Assembly: GCA_031270685.1 (NCBI GenBank)
Contig: JAISXA010000139.1
Span: 1-44,238 of the forward strand
Source: Planctomycetota bacterium
GTDB taxonomy: Bacteria > Planctomycetota > SZUA-567
DNA: 44,238 nt
Direction of reading: 5' to 3'
This document shows, in pieces, positions 1 to 8,738 of the stretch. Within the stretch, counting starts at the first letter, position 1, and every line of letters begins with the position of its first letter. Under the pieces are notes generated by a model that was not told the DNA's origin, ran no database searches, and saw nothing but the letters and a program-made list of their open reading frames with translations. The position numbers and the translations under genes were made by a program.

Positions 1-2615
1 GGGACGCGGTACGGCGAGCAGGAAACATAGTTCATGCCGACGCGCACGCAGAACTTGACGCTGTTCCGTTCGCCGCCGTGTTCGCCGCAAATGCCCACCT
101 TCAGGTTCGGACGGGCCGAGCGGCCGAGTTCGATGCCCAACTTCACCAGCTTCCCGACGCCTTCCTGGTCGAGGACCTGGAACGGATCGGCCTTGAAGAT
201 GCCGGTTTTCTTCTCGTCGACATATACGGGCAGGAACCGGCCGGCATCGTCGCGCGACAGACCCATGGTCATCTGGGTGAGATCGTTGGTGCCGAAGCTG
301 AAGAACTCCGCCCGCTCGGCGATCTGGTCGGCGAGAAGCGCAGCGCGCGGAATCTCGATCATGGTGCCGACAAGGTAATGGAGCCTGACGCCGGCCTCCT
401 TGATGATGGGATCGGCGACCGCGCGGACCTGCGACTCGAGAATCTCGAATTCCCTCTTGGCGATGGTGAGCGGAATCATGATTTCGGGCAAAACCTTCTT
501 GCCGCGCTTCTGCACCAGCACGGCGGCCTCGATGATCGCCCTGACCTGCATTTCCAGAATCTCGGGATAGGTGATGCACAGGCGGCAACCGCGATGGCCA
601 AGCATGGGGTTGGATTCGTGAAGCTGGTCGATGCGGGCCCGGATCCGTTCCTCGGACATGTTGACGACGCGCGCGAGTTCGCGAACGCCCGCTTCGTCCT
701 TGGGGGTGAACTCGTGGAGCGGCGGGTCGATAAGACGGATGGTGACCGGTTTCCCGTCCATCGCCTCGAAGATGCCCTCGAAATCCTTCCGTTGATAAGG
801 CAAGAGCGTGTTCAGGGCGCGTTCCCGGTCATCGACGTTGTCCGCGACGATCATGGTCTGGATGGCGAGCTGCCGGTCGCGGCCTTCGAAGAACATGTGT
901 TCGGTCCGGCAAAGCCCGATGCCCTCGGCGCCCATTGCGATGGCCTTGAGCGCGTCCGCGGGGCTGTCCGCATTGGTGCGGACGTTGATGGTGCGGATCT
1001 CGTCGCACCATTTCATGAGCTTCTCGTACTCGGGGGGCAGGACCGGATCCTTGAGGGGGAGCTTGCCCTGGTAAATCGCGCCAAGCGATCCGTCGAGGGT
1101 GATCCAGTCGCCGTCATTGAAAACCTTGTCGCCGACCGTCATCCGCTTTTTCCCGTAATCGATCGCCAGGAATTCGGCGCCCACGACGCAGCACTTGCCC
1201 CAGCCGCGGGCGACCACGGCGGCGTGGCTGGTCTTGCCGCCGGTGGCGGTGAGAATGCCCTGCGCGGCGTGCATGCCGCCGACATCCTCGGGCGAGGTTT
1301 CCTTGCGGACGAGAATAACCTTCATGCCCTGGCTGTTCGCCTCCTCCGCGTCCTCGGCGGAGAATTTGATCTGGCCGGCGGCGGCGCCGGGAACGGCGTT
1401 GATCGCTTCGCCGAGAAACGCTTCCTGCAGCCTCGTCCGGTCGGTCTCGGCGATGACCGGGTAGAACATGCGTTCGATATCCTCGGCGGTGATGCGCTGG
1501 ACAGCGTCCGCCTTGGCGATAAGCTTCTCGTCCACCATGTCCGCGGCGATCTTGAACGCGGCGAAGGGAGTACGCTTGCCGACGCGGCACTGGAGCATGA
1601 AGAGCTTCTCGTTTTCAACGGTGAACTCCATGTCCTGCATGTCTTTGAAATGTTTTTCGAGCTGGGTGCGCACCTTCTGGAGCTGCGTCCACGCGGCGGG
1701 AAGGTATTTGCCGAGATCGGACAGCTTGAGCGGCGTGCGGATGCCGGCGACGACATCCTCGCCCTGGGCGTTGATGAGACAGTCGCCAAAGAATTCGTTC
1801 TTGCCCGTGGACGGATCGCGGGTGAAGCAAACGCCGGTGCCGGAGGTGTCGCCGGTATTGCCGAAGACCATTTCCTGCACATTGACCGCCGTCCCCTTGA
1901 GGTCGGTGATCTTCTCGACGCGGCGATAGGTCACCGCCTTTTCGGCGTTCCAGGAGCCGAACACCGCCTTGACGGCGCCCCAAAGCTGATCCATGGGGTT
2001 CTGCGGAAATTCCTCGCCGTCCCTGTTCCTTTTATAGTACTCCTTGAACTCCCCGCAGAGTTCCCTGAGGTTGTCGGCGGGGATTTCGGGGTCGGTCTTG
2101 ACGCCGATTTTTTTCTTCACCTCGGTGAGCATCTCCTCCATCGGCTCCTTGGAAAGGCCCATGGCGGTGGTGGAGTACATCTGGATGAAACGGCGGTAGG
2201 CGTCGTAGGCGAAGCGGGGGTTTTGCGTCCTGGCGGCGAGACCCTCGACGGAGACGTCGTTGAGGCCCAGGTTGAGAATCGTTTCCATCATGCCGGGCAT
2301 GGAACGGGCGGCGCCGGAGCGGACGGAGACGAGCAGCGGATTCTTGACGTCGCCGAAGGTCTTGCCGGTCGTCTTCTCGAGCTTCTTCAGGTTCGTCCTG
2401 ACCTCGGTCTCGAGATCCCTGGGGAACTTCTTGCCAAGCTTATAATATTCTTCGCAGGTGTCTACCGTGATGGTGAAGCCGGCCGGAACGGGAAGCCCGA
2501 TGGATGACATCTCGGCAAGACCCTGCCCCTTTCCGCCGAGCACCTCCTTGGGCTGCCCCTTGCCTTCGGCCTTACCGCCACCGAAGAAATAGACGCGCTT
2601 GGTGTTAGTCGCCAT
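1..2615 (-). CDS. ppdK: Pyruvate phosphate dikinase (3' end cut by window edge)
   Basis: Interconverts pyruvate, ATP and Pi with PEP, AMP and PPi in the cytosol, usually a glycolytic or gluconeogenic enzyme in anaerobes. Reading from the ATG at 2615 gives MATNTKRVYFFGGG, then an N-terminal nucleotide-binding region with GGKGQGLAEM and SVRSGARSMPGM. The swivelling phosphohistidine segment is GGKTSHAAVVARG with His464 (codon 1224-1226). The C-terminal PEP/pyruvate barrel carries GICGEHGG with Cys843 (codon 87-89), the expected catalytic cysteine. About 871 residues are visible and the frame runs off the left edge at SCSPYRVP, so only some 10-20 residues are missing. The start has AGAGGAG 7 nt upstream. 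It is transcribed alone from a promoter at 2783-2811. The long plus-strand frame opposite is a codon-bias shadow. Confidence 0.97.
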   Translation of the reverse strand, partial: MATNTKRVYFFGGGKAEGKGQPKEVLGGKGQGLAEMSSIGLPVPAGFTITVDTCEEYYKLGKKFPRDLETEVRTNLKKLEKTTGKTFGDVKNPLLVSVRSGAARSMPGMMETILNLGLNDVSVEGLAARTQNPRFAYDAYRRFIQMYSTTAMGLSKEPMEEMLTEVKKKIGVKTDPEIPADNLRELCGEFKEYYKRNRDGEEFPQNPMDQLWGAVKAVFGSWNAEKAVTYRRVEKITDLKGTAVNVQEMVFGNTGDTSGTGVCFTRDPSTGKNEFFGDCLINAQGEDVVAGIRTPLKLSDLGKYLPAAWTQLQKVRTQLEKHFKDMQDMEFTVENEKLFMLQCRVGKRTPFAAFKIAADMVDEKLIAKADAVQRITAEDIERMFYPVIAETDRTRLQEAFLGEAINAVPGAAAGQIKFSAEDAEEANSQGMKVILVRKETSPEDVGGMHAAQGILTATGGKTSHAAVVARGWGKCCVVGAEFLAIDYGKKRMTVGDKVFNDGDWITLDGSLGAIYQGKLPLKDPVLPPEYEKLMKWCDEIRTINVRTNADSPADALKAIAMGAEGIGLCRTEHMFFEGRDRQLAIQTMIVADNVDDRERALNTLLPYQRKDFEGIFEAMDGKPVTIRLIDPPLHEFTPKDEAGVRELARVVNMSEERIRARIDQLHESNPMLGHRGCRLCITYPEILEMQVRAIIEAAVLVQKRGKKVLPEIMIPLTIAKREFEILESQVRAVADPIIKEAGVRLHYLVGTMIEIPRAALLADQIAERAEFFSFGTNDLTQMTMGLSRDDAGRFLPVYVDEKKTGIFKADPFQVLDQEGVGKLVKLGIELGRSARPNLKVGICGEHGGERNSVKFCVRVGMNYVSCSPYRV

Positions 2616-2782
2616 TACCGTTCTCCTCTGAAGACGTCAAAGACCCCCCATCGCCATGGAGCGCCGGCCGCATACGGACGAACCATGGGTATTCACGGGG
2701 GCGAGGCAACCGCGTTGCCTTCTGGAAAAAACCGAAAATCCCCGTCGCGACACAAAAGCCCAACTACCCTCAACTTCCGGCG

Positions 2783-2811
2783 AGTATGCCGCAGACGAAA
2801 AAATCTGTCAA
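2783..2811 (-). promoter_or_regulatory. Sigma-70-type promoter of ppdK
   Basis: On the minus strand TTGACA (2806-2811) is followed after 17 nt by CATACT (2783-2788). The -35 box is a full consensus match and the -10 box matches 4 of 6. It points at ppdK, leaving a leader of about 160 nt before the ATG at 2615. The rest of the 260-bp gap shows no other feature. Confidence 0.7.
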
Positions 2812-2875
2812 ACGAAAAGGCCGCGCGAACCGATAAAACCTTGAGCGTCGGTAACGAATTTTCCCGACCTGGGCG

Positions 2876-3730
2876 CTACGGGGCGTTTTCAAGCGATTGA
2901 ATGACCTCGCGCGCGATTATCGACATCCTGTCCAGGTCGAACGGCTTTTTAAGAAGATGGGTGAAGCCGCAGTCATAAAGATCGCATTCGTGCCACTCGT
3001 CCAGGGATGCTCCGATGGCGACGATGTAGCGGTGCACGCCGTGACGGCGGAGGTAGTAGGCGATTTCGGCTCCGTGGCGCTTCGGAAGGCGCAAATCGAG
3101 TATGAACAGGTCGAAACGGAGACTCTGAACCACCTCCATGGCCTCCTCGCCGGTGACCGCCTCCACCACCTCGAACTGCTCGTACTCGAGAAGCGCGCGC
3201 AGCAGATTGCGGACGTCGGGATCGTCATCCACCACCAGGGCGCGCGGTCGGTGGCGAGAGCGCAGCTTGTTGGCGAACTCGCGGCCGGTAGAGTCGAGCT
3301 TGGAAACAAGACGGTGGGAGTTGAGGTCGAGGCGGCCGAGAATGCGCATGATGCATCCCATGTCCTGGCCGGTATCGATCGCCCATTGAACAATGTCGAG
3401 ATTTTCGCCGCCGTTCTCGAGGATTTCGACAATCTTGTCCGCCTGCGGCCGGCAACCGTCGAATTCGGAGGTTTCCAGAACGCCGAAATCGTCGTTATCG
3501 AGTTCAGGCCAGAAAATTTCGCCTTTAATATGTTGAATCCACCGTTCGCGCACGAACTTGTGCCAGAATCGGCGGTGCCAGTCCTCGAGCGCCGCATCGC
3601 CAAGATCGTGGCCGGACTTTTCCGATTCTATCCATTTATGGCGATACGCCTCCCCGCTCGCTTCCTCGAAAAGGTTTTTCGTGACAATGCTCCCGGGCAA
3701 TGATCGCAGCCGGTACCTGGTGTTGGCCAT
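2876..3730 (-). CDS. Response-regulator protein: unrecognised N-terminal domain plus C-terminal receiver
   Basis: The protein has 284 residues. Residues 163-284 form a CheY-like receiver: acidic cluster VVDDD (167-170), phosphoacceptor Asp212 in FILDLRLP, and Lys261/262 in LLKKPFD. No DNA-binding or enzymatic output domain follows. Residues 1-160 do not match a family I can name. They are rich in Trp, His and charged residues (for example RHKWIESEKSGHDLG and HRRFWHKFVRERW) and have no membrane segment. The ATG at 3730 is preferred because GGGAGG lies 10 nt upstream; an in-frame ATG at 3775 would add 15 residues but has a poor ribosome site. It is monocistronic, with a repeat element behind its leader. 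It may be a stress or signalling adaptor, but the function is unknown. Confidence 0.85.
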   Translation of the reverse strand: MANTRYRLRSLPGSIVTKNLFEEASGEAYRHKWIESEKSGHDLGDAALEDWHRRFWHKFVRERWIQHIKGEIFWPELDNDDFGVLETSEFDGCRPQADKIVEILENGGENLDIVQWAIDTGQDMGCIMRILGRLDLNSHRLVSKLDSTGREFANKLRSRHRPRALVVDDDPDVRNLLRALLEYEQFEVVEAVTGEEAMEVVQSLRFDLFILDLRLPKRHGAEIAYYLRRHGVHRYIVAIGASLDEWHECDLYDCGFTHLLKKPFDLDRMSIIAREVIQSLENAP

Positions 3731-3816
3731 CGAAATGCCGCCTCCCGAAGGGAGAACGGAATCGTCGTCAACCATTCAATGAATCCCCGGGGGCGATAAT
3801 AATCGCGCCAATTCGT

Positions 3817-3854
3817 CATGCCGCAAACGGCATGGCGGAAAAGCGCGATTATAA
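3817..3854 (-). promoter_or_regulatory. Leader of the receiver gene: hairpin and weak -10 box
   Basis: CATGCCG-CAAA-CGGCATG at 3817-3834 is a perfect 7-bp inverted repeat in the leader of the downstream gene. TATAAT reads on the minus strand at 3849-3854, but no good -35 box lies 15-19 nt further upstream. The hairpin is certain as sequence; promoter function is only possible. Confidence 0.35.
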
Positions 3855-3870
3855 CCACCGTTTCAATCGT

Positions 3871-4065
3871 AGTGGACTTTTAAAGGAAATCAATCGAACC
3901 GCCGATTGATTTCCTTTAAAGTTTCAGGGCGTTCGTTTCAGAAACGTTTTTTTGCAATGTCGCCGGTTTGGGTCGAGTTGACAAAAAAGCAGCCCATTGA
4001 AACGAAAGCGGTTGAATCTTTAAAGGAAATCGGGCGGCGGTTGGCCCGATTTCCTTTAAAAGTCA
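3871..4065 (+). repeat. Type 1 palindromic element, intact copy 1 (forward)
   Basis: The element has two hairpins flanking a core of about 95 bp. Hairpin A (3876-3922) has arms running ACTTTTAAAGGAAATCAATC and back. The core contains GTTGACAAAAAAGCAGCCC and CATTGAAACGAAAGCGG. Hairpin B (4019-4061) has arms TTTAAAGGAAATCGGGC and GCCCGATTTCCTTTAAA around the loop GGCGGTTG. The outer ends AGTGGACTTTT and AAAAGTC are inverted relative to each other. It fills most of the 424-bp gap between pyrC and the receiver gene. I found no open frame of substance inside it. Confidence 0.9.
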
Positions 4066-4154
4066 ACCCGTGGCCGAAACGAGAACCGGTGCGCAATCGA
4101 CAACCGGACGGTCATAGTCAATAGCCACATCGAGTATACGACAGGCATCGCCGG

Positions 4155-5471
4155 TTAGCAAGGATCGATCCCGCCCTCGAGGTCGAACATGATTTTCCCG
4201 CTTACGATGGTCGCCACCGCCCTGCCCTTGAGTTTCCATCCATTGAACGGGCAGTTCCGCGACTTTGAATAAAACCGTTCGCAATCCACCGTCCAAACCA
4301 GGTCGGGGTCGATAATGGTTACGTCACCGGGGAGACCGACCTTCAGCCTGCCGCGTCCGAGGCCGAGGATGTCGGACGGCTTGCTCGTCAACAACGGAAT
4401 AAGGTCCTCCCAGGTGAAGTCGTCCTCGTCGATAAGCTTGGTCGCCACCACGCCCAAGGCCGTTTCCAGGCCGATCATCCCCGACGGCGCTTGCGCGAAT
4501 TCAAGTTCCTTCGCCTCCTCGAGATGCGGCGCGTGATCCGAGGCGATGGCGTCGATGGCGCCGTCCTTCAACCCCTTGCGCAGCGCGACGATATCCTGTT
4601 CGGAGCGGAGCGGCGGATTGACCTTGAAGACGGGGTCGTAGCCCTTGACCACGTCGCAGGTCAAGGTCAAATGATGCGGAGTCGCCTCGGCGGTGACCCG
4701 GGACCCCTCAAGCTTGGCGTTCCTGATGATCTCCACCGAGTTGGCGGTCGACACATGCTGGATGTGGACATGGGCGCCGGTGAGGCGCGACATGGCGACG
4801 TCGCGCGCCACGATGACTTCCTCGCATTCGTCGGGAATGCCCTTGAGGCCGAGCATCGTGGACATGAACCCCTCGTCCATGACTCCCTCGCCCTTGAGCG
4901 ATTCGTCCTCGCAGTGCTCGAGGATCGGGCGGTTGAGCATCTTCGCGTAAGTGAGGGCGCGGCGAAGCAGACCGGCGGTGGGAACGGCGTCGCCGTCGTC
5001 GGAAAAGGCGACCGCCCCGGCGCTCGCCATTTGCGACATTTCCGCCAACTCCCCGCCTTTCCTGCCGGCGGTGATCGCGCCGACCGGGAACACGTTGGCG
5101 AAGCCGACGCGGCGGGCCTCGCGCTGCTGGAATATCACCGACGCCTCGTCGTCGACGGGGGGCTCGGTGTTGGGCATGCAGACGACCGAAGTGAAGCCGC
5201 CGGCGACCGCCGCCATGGCGCCGGAAGCGATCGTCTCGACCGCATCGTTGCCCGGATCGCGAAGATGCACATGCATGTCGATGAGGCCGGGGGTCGCCAT
5301 GCGGCCCCGCGCATCGAAAACGACCGCGTCGGGACCGGCGGCGAGCGCTGCCGTGCCCTCGTCGCCGCCCAGATACCTTATGATTCCATCCTTGACGGCG
5401 ATATGGCCGCTCATATCGAGCCCCGCGGAGGGATCGAACAATTTTGCGTTTTTAATCAATAAAGAAGGCAT
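4155..5471 (-). CDS. pyrC: Dihydroorotase
   Basis: Cyclises carbamoyl aspartate to dihydroorotate, the third step of pyrimidine synthesis. The protein has 438 residues, the usual size for the class I, bacterial multi-metal type. The metal ligands are visible: His67 and His69 in GLIDMHVHLRDPG, the FSDDGD segment at 157-161, His186 in LEHCED, His239 in IQHVST and Asp312 in IASDHAPH. The class is therefore catalytically complete, unlike the inactive PyrC-like partners found with some PyrB proteins. It is the last gene of pyrR-(orf)-pyrB-pyrC and starts 29 nt after the pyrB stop, so the genes are surely cotranscribed. AAGGATGGA lies upstream of the ATG. Beyond the stop is an intact type 1 repeat. 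Confidence 0.97.
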   Translation of the reverse strand: MPSLLIKNAKLFDPSAGLDMSGHIAVKDGIIRYLGGDEGTAALAAGPDAVVFDARGRMATPGLIDMHVHLRDPGNDAVETIASGAMAAVAGGFTSVVCMPNTEPPVDDEASVIFQQREARRVGFANVFPVGAITAGRKGGELAEMSQMASAGAVAFSDDGDAVPTAGLLRRALTYAKMLNRPILEHCEDESLKGEGVMDEGFMSTMLGLKGIPDECEEVIVARDVAMSRLTGAHVHIQHVSTANSVEIIRNAKLEGSRVTAEATPHHLTLTCDVVKGYDPVFKVNPPLRSEQDIVALRKGLKDGAIDAIASDHAPHLEEAKELEFAQAPSGMIGLETALGVVATKLIDEDDFTWEDLIPLLTSKPSDILGLGRGRLKVGLPGDVTIIDPDLVWTVDCERFYSKSRNCPFNGWKLKGRAVATIVSGKIMFDLEGGIDPC

Positions 5472-5500
5472 TGGCGTATTCCATCCTTAGCGAAGTTTTT

Positions 5501-6424
5501 CTATTCAACGCCGGCCACCAATTGCAAAACCGCCATCCGCACCGCCAAGCCGTTGCCGACCTGGCGCAGGATGACGCTCCGGGGGCCGTCCGCCACCTCG
5601 GGGGAGAGTTCAATGCCCCGGTTTACCGGCCCGGGGTGCATGATGGTAAGATCGGGCTTGCCCTTTTTGAGACGTTCGCGGGTCAAACCGAACATCTGCT
5701 TGTATTCGCGGATCGACGGGAAGGGATTGCCTCCGCCCTGCCGTTCGAACTGGATCCTGAGCATGTTGAGGACGTCGCATTCCCGCAGCGCCTCGTCCAT
5801 ATCGTGGCACACCTCGACGCCCATTTTCTCGATTTCGCGCGGAATCAACGTGGTTGGACCGATCACCATCACCCTGGCGCCGAGCTTGGTCAATCCCCAT
5901 ATATTCGAGCGGGCGACGCGGCTATGGGCGATGTCTCCGACGATGCCGACCGTCAGCCCGGCGATCCTTCCGCGCACTTCCCGGATGGTGTAGAGGTCGA
6001 GAAGCGCCTGGGTGGGGTGCTCGTGCTGGCCGTCGCCGGCGTTCACCACGGCGCAACCGACGCTTTTGGCCAATTTCCACGGCGCGCCGGACGACCCGTG
6101 CCGGAGAACCATGACATCCACGCCCATGGCCTCGATATTCTTGGCCGTGTCGACCATGGTCTCGCCCTTGGATACGGAGGTGCCCGTCTTCGAGAACATC
6201 AGTATGTCCGCCGACAACCGGCGCGCGGCGAGCTGGAACGAAATGTTCGTCCGCGTCGAATTTTCGAAAAACATGTTGACGATCGTCCGTCCGACCAGCG
6301 CCGGCACCTTTTTGTTGGGGCGGGTGCAGATCTCCTTGAAGGAATCCGCCCGGTCGAGGATGAAAGTTATCTCCTCGGCCGAAAGCTCCTGCAGCCCCAA
6401 GAGATGTTTACGCGTCCATTGCAT
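5501..6424 (-). CDS. pyrB: Aspartate carbamoyltransferase catalytic subunit
   Basis: Makes N-carbamoyl-L-aspartate from carbamoyl phosphate and aspartate. The protein has 307 residues, standard for the catalytic chain. The carbamoyl phosphate loop FFENSTRT lies at 52-59, with further family motifs MVLRHGSSG, HEHPTQALLD and MHPGPVNRGIE near the C-terminus. No regulatory pyrI chain is present in the window. AAGGG stands 6 nt before the ATG. A possible small membrane ORF from the pyrR side runs 58 nt into its 5' end. The three-gene arrangement gives two consecutive steps of de novo UMP synthesis plus the regulator PyrR. Confidence 0.97.
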   Translation of the reverse strand: MQWTRKHLLGLQELSAEEITFILDRADSFKEICTRPNKKVPALVGRTIVNMFFENSTRTNISFQLAARRLSADILMFSKTGTSVSKGETMVDTAKNIEAMGVDVMVLRHGSSGAPWKLAKSVGCAVVNAGDGQHEHPTQALLDLYTIREVRGRIAGLTVGIVGDIAHSRVARSNIWGLTKLGARVMVIGPTTLIPREIEKMGVEVCHDMDEALRECDVLNMLRIQFERQGGGNPFPSIREYKQMFGLTRERLKKGKPDLTIMHPGPVNRGIELSPEVADGPRSVILRQVGNGLAVRMAVLQLVAGVE

Positions 6425-6696
6425 GATGCGCCCTTATTGAAGTTTTGCGAACCCATGGCGATCCCGCGAAATCGTTCCCGCCACGATCCCGCGCCGAGGA
6501 ACGCCGCATAATGCGCGCCGACCGTCGAAAAGGCGATCAGCGCCGCGTATTGCGGAACCCGCGATAGGTGGAAGTAATGGCTGGCCGCGAAAAGAAAGGG
6601 GTCTTTGAACCGGTCCGGGATCACGAAAAACAACAACACGACCGCCGGGGAAAAAACAGGACCATGGAACGCGGTGAAAACCATAAGGTTTTTCAT
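6367..6696 (-). CDS. Possible small membrane protein between pyrR and pyrB
   Basis: This is a 109-residue frame starting 13 nt after the pyrR stop and ending 58 nt inside pyrB. The first 80 residues look like a membrane protein: SPAVVLLFFVIP and YAALIAFSTVGAHYAAFL are hydrophobic segments separated by charged loops. Codons in this part favour G or C at the third position, as in neighbouring genes. The last 20 residues, in the pyrB overlap, look random. It may be a real gene with a late stop, a frameshifted gene, or a chance frame. I recognise no family. If real, it would be cotranscribed with pyrR and pyrB. Confidence 0.4.
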   Translation of the reverse strand: MKNLMVFTAFHGPVFSPAVVLLFFVIPDRFKDPFLFAASHYFHLSRVPQYAALIAFSTVGAHYAAFLGAGSWRERFRGIAMGSQNFNKGASCNGRVNISWGCRSFRPRR

Positions 6697-6709
6697 CCAA
6701 TAATCGCCG

Positions 6710-7258
6710 CTACGGTTCCGGCTCGCCGGGACCGACGACGTAGACGGCGTTTCCCTGGGGATCGATCTCCGAAAGCTTCAGCCGGACGAAACCGCCTTTC
6801 GGCGTTTCAATTTTCACCCCGAGGAAATCGGGGTGGATCGGCAGTTCACGCCCGCCGCGGTCGATCATGGAGCACAGCCGGATGCGGGACGGACGCCCGT
6901 AATCAAACAGTGCGCCCATGGCGGCGCGAATGCTGCGGCCGGTATAGATGACGTCGTCCACAAGAATGAGGTCGCGATCGTTCAGGTCGAAATCGATCTC
7001 GGATGGCTTGACCGCCTTGAGTCCCGCGCCGGTGTGGAGGTCGTCGCGGTACAGCGTGGCGTCGAGATAGCCGATCGGGAGCTCGAGGCCGTGCTCGGCG
7101 GCGATGCTCGCGCGCAGCCGGTCGGCGAGGATCGCGCCCCTGGTCCGCAGACCGATGATCGCCTTGTTCGAACGCGGAGTGCGGTCATAAACGATATCCC
7201 GCGCCAAACGGCGGACGGTATCGTCCAGCCAGGCGCTGTCGTAAATTTTCGATGCCAT
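6710..7258 (-). CDS. pyrR: PyrR, bifunctional pyr operon regulator / uracil phosphoribosyltransferase
   Basis: The protein has 182 residues and belongs to the type I phosphoribosyltransferase fold. The PRPP-binding motif LILVDDVIYTGRSI is at 97-110, preceded by the flexible-loop region LYRDDLHTGAG. In Bacillus PyrR attenuates transcription by binding pyr leader RNA; in many diderms its role is less clear. The start at 7258 is chosen because MASKIYDSAWL matches the normal family N-terminus; a longer frame from 7342 would add 28 unlikely residues and overlap the repeat hairpin. The site before the ATG (GGGGCGAGGC) is modest. It is the first gene of the pyr run. I saw no PyrR-type antiterminator in the short leader, which holds a solo type 1 hairpin. 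Confidence 0.93.
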   Translation of the reverse strand: MASKIYDSAWLDDTVRRLARDIVYDRTPRSNKAIIGLRTRGAILADRLRASIAAEHGLELPIGYLDATLYRDDLHTGAGLKAVKPSEIDFDLNDRDLILVDDVIYTGRSIRAAMGALFDYGRPSRIRLCSMIDRGGRELPIHPDFLGVKIETPKGGFVRLKLSEIDPQGNAVYVVGPGEPEP

Positions 7259-7320
7259 GCCTCGCCCCGATCGGGAGAGCCGTCCGGCCGGCAATAGGGA
7301 AAATTCCGGAGCGGCATAAA

Positions 7321-7374
7321 GTCGACTTTTAACGGAAATCAAACGGCGGCTTGTTTAATTTTCTTCAAAAGTCC
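7321..7374 (+). repeat. Solo type 1 hairpin between pilT and pyrR
   Basis: The arms GACTTTTAACGGAAATCAAAC and its near complement ending TTCTTCAAAAGTC enclose a short GC-rich loop. Compared with other copies this one has several unpaired changes, so it looks old. It lies 63 bp before pyrR and could act as the 3' hairpin of the pilT message. Confidence 0.75.
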
Positions 7375-7474
7375 GCATAAAGCAAATAAAACGTTTGCCA
7401 ATCGCGGTCATGGGCATTCCGGATATGACTTGGGCCGCAAACCGCCCTGACGGCGCGCGCGCGGAATTCGCGAA

Positions 7475-8650
7475 TCACCATTTTGCCTTGTCCTCCCCGG
7501 TGTGATCCTCGAGCAGCTTGATGCCGACGGTTCCCGGCATTATGCCCCCGTCCTCGACATTCTGGCCGATCTGCCCGGAGGAACCGGATCCGCGCACCAC
7601 GCCCTTGAAGCGGAGGGCGAGTTCGTTCGGGGTCTCGGAGTTGGCCATGGCGGTTTCGCGGTCGATGATCCCGTCCTCGGTCATCTTGTACAGCGACTGA
7701 TTGAAGGTCTGCATGCCGTAAAACGATCCGTCCTCCATGGCCTGGTGGATGCCGAATATCTTGTTTTCGGCGATGAGCTGGCGGATCGTCTCGTTCACCA
7801 CCATGATCTCCTGCGCCGCAACCCTGCCGCCGCCCTGTTTTCTGGGCAGACGCTGGCAAATAATGCCGCGCAGGATGAGCGACAGCTGTGAACGAACCGC
7901 GTCGCGAATCTCCGGCGTCACGGTGTCGAGAATGCGCTCCAACGTCTGCGGCGCGTTGTTGGTGTGGAGGGTGGCGAAAACGAGGTGTCCGGTTTCGGCG
8001 GCGGTAATCCCGAACCTGATGGTCTCCGCGTCGCGCATCTCGCCCATGAGAATGATGTCGGGGTCCTGGCGCAGAACCGCCCGCAACGCGGTGTCCAGCG
8101 CCATGGTGTCGATGCCGAGTTCGCGCTGGTTGACGACCGCCGCCTTGTCCTCGTACACGAACTCGATCGGATCCTCGATAGTCATGATATGGACGGGACG
8201 GGTCGCATTGATGTGCTCGATCATGGCGGCGAGGGTGGTGCTTTTGCCGCTGCCGGTGGGGCCGGTTACGAGGATCAGGCCGTTTTCCTGGTCGGCGAGC
8301 CGGTTGAGGACTTCGGGCAGGCCGAGGGACTCGACGCTGGGCACGTCGAGCGGAATGCGCCGCATAACCGCCCCCGTCTCGCCGCGTTGCTTGAACATGT
8401 TCACGCGAAAGCGAGAGACGCCTTCGAGCAGGTAGGAAAAATCGGCTTCGTTCGCGTCCTGGAACCCCCGCAGCGACTTGCTGGACATGACGGGCTTAAG
8501 CATCTCCTCGATGTATGCGCCCGAAACCTTGGGCAGATCGAAGGGGATGAGTTCGCCGTCGACGCGCACCAGCGGCGGGCGGCCGTGTTTGAGATGAAGG
8601 TCGGAGGCTCCGACCCCGGTCATGGCTTTAAGCAGATCCTGGATGGTCAT
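7475..8650 (-). CDS. pilT: Type IV pilus retraction ATPase PilT
   Basis: A hexameric cytoplasmic ATPase that depolymerises pilin and powers twitching motility. The protein has 391 residues, slightly longer than the usual 345-370 because of a C-terminal tail after residue 350. Walker A GPTGSGKST spans 130-138, the Asp box is near MTIEDPIEFVYE (156-167), Walker B ends IILMGEMRD (199-207) and the His box is HLVFATLHTN (222-231). The Walker B segment reads MGEMRD where VGEMRD is common. GGAGG lies 8 nt before the ATG. It stands alone between livF and pyrR with its own promoter at 8684-8712. No pilin or pilB is nearby. Confidence 0.95.
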   Translation of the reverse strand: MTIQDLLKAMTGVGASDLHLKHGRPPLVRVDGELIPFDLPKVSGAYIEEMLKPVMSSKSLRGFQDANEADFSYLLEGVSRFRVNMFKQRGETGAVMRRIPLDVPSVESLGLPEVLNRLADQENGLILVTGPTGSGKSTTLAAMIEHINATRPVHIMTIEDPIEFVYEDKAAVVNQRELGIDTMALDTALRAVLRQDPDIILMGEMRDAETIRFGITAAETGHLVFATLHTNNAPQTLERILDTVTPEIRDAVRSQLSLILRGIICQRLPRKQGGGRVAAQEIMVVNETIRQLIAENKIFGIHQAMEDGSFYGMQTFNQSLYKMTEDGIIDRETAMANSETPNELALRFKGVVRGSGSSGQIGQNVEDGGIMPGTVGIKLLEDHTGEDKAKW

Positions 8651-8683
8651 TCACCATTCCTCCGTCGAGAATACGCTCCCCGG

Positions 8684-8712
8684 GTGATACGACAAAACGC
8701 GACTTTTTTCAA
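8684..8712 (-). promoter_or_regulatory. Promoter of pilT
   Basis: On the minus strand TTGAAA (8707-8712) and TATCAC (8684-8689) are separated by 17 nt. The -35 matches 5 of 6 and the -10 matches 4 of 6. The site lies in the 88-bp gap between livF and pilT, about 25 nt upstream of the ribosome site. Confidence 0.5.
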
Positions 8713-8738
8713 GCGCCATGGCGTCGATTTTCATGGAA

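Noticed and set aside
78-2507. 809-residue open frame opposite ppdK
   Set aside because: It is the mirror of a strong ppdK reading frame with high GC at third positions. It has no ribosome site and the product has no recognisable domain.
3960-4015. Promoter inside the type 1 core (GTTGACAAAAAAGCAGCCC)
   Set aside because: TTGACA is present, but no -10 box follows at 15-19 nt and the box is lost in type 1b copies.
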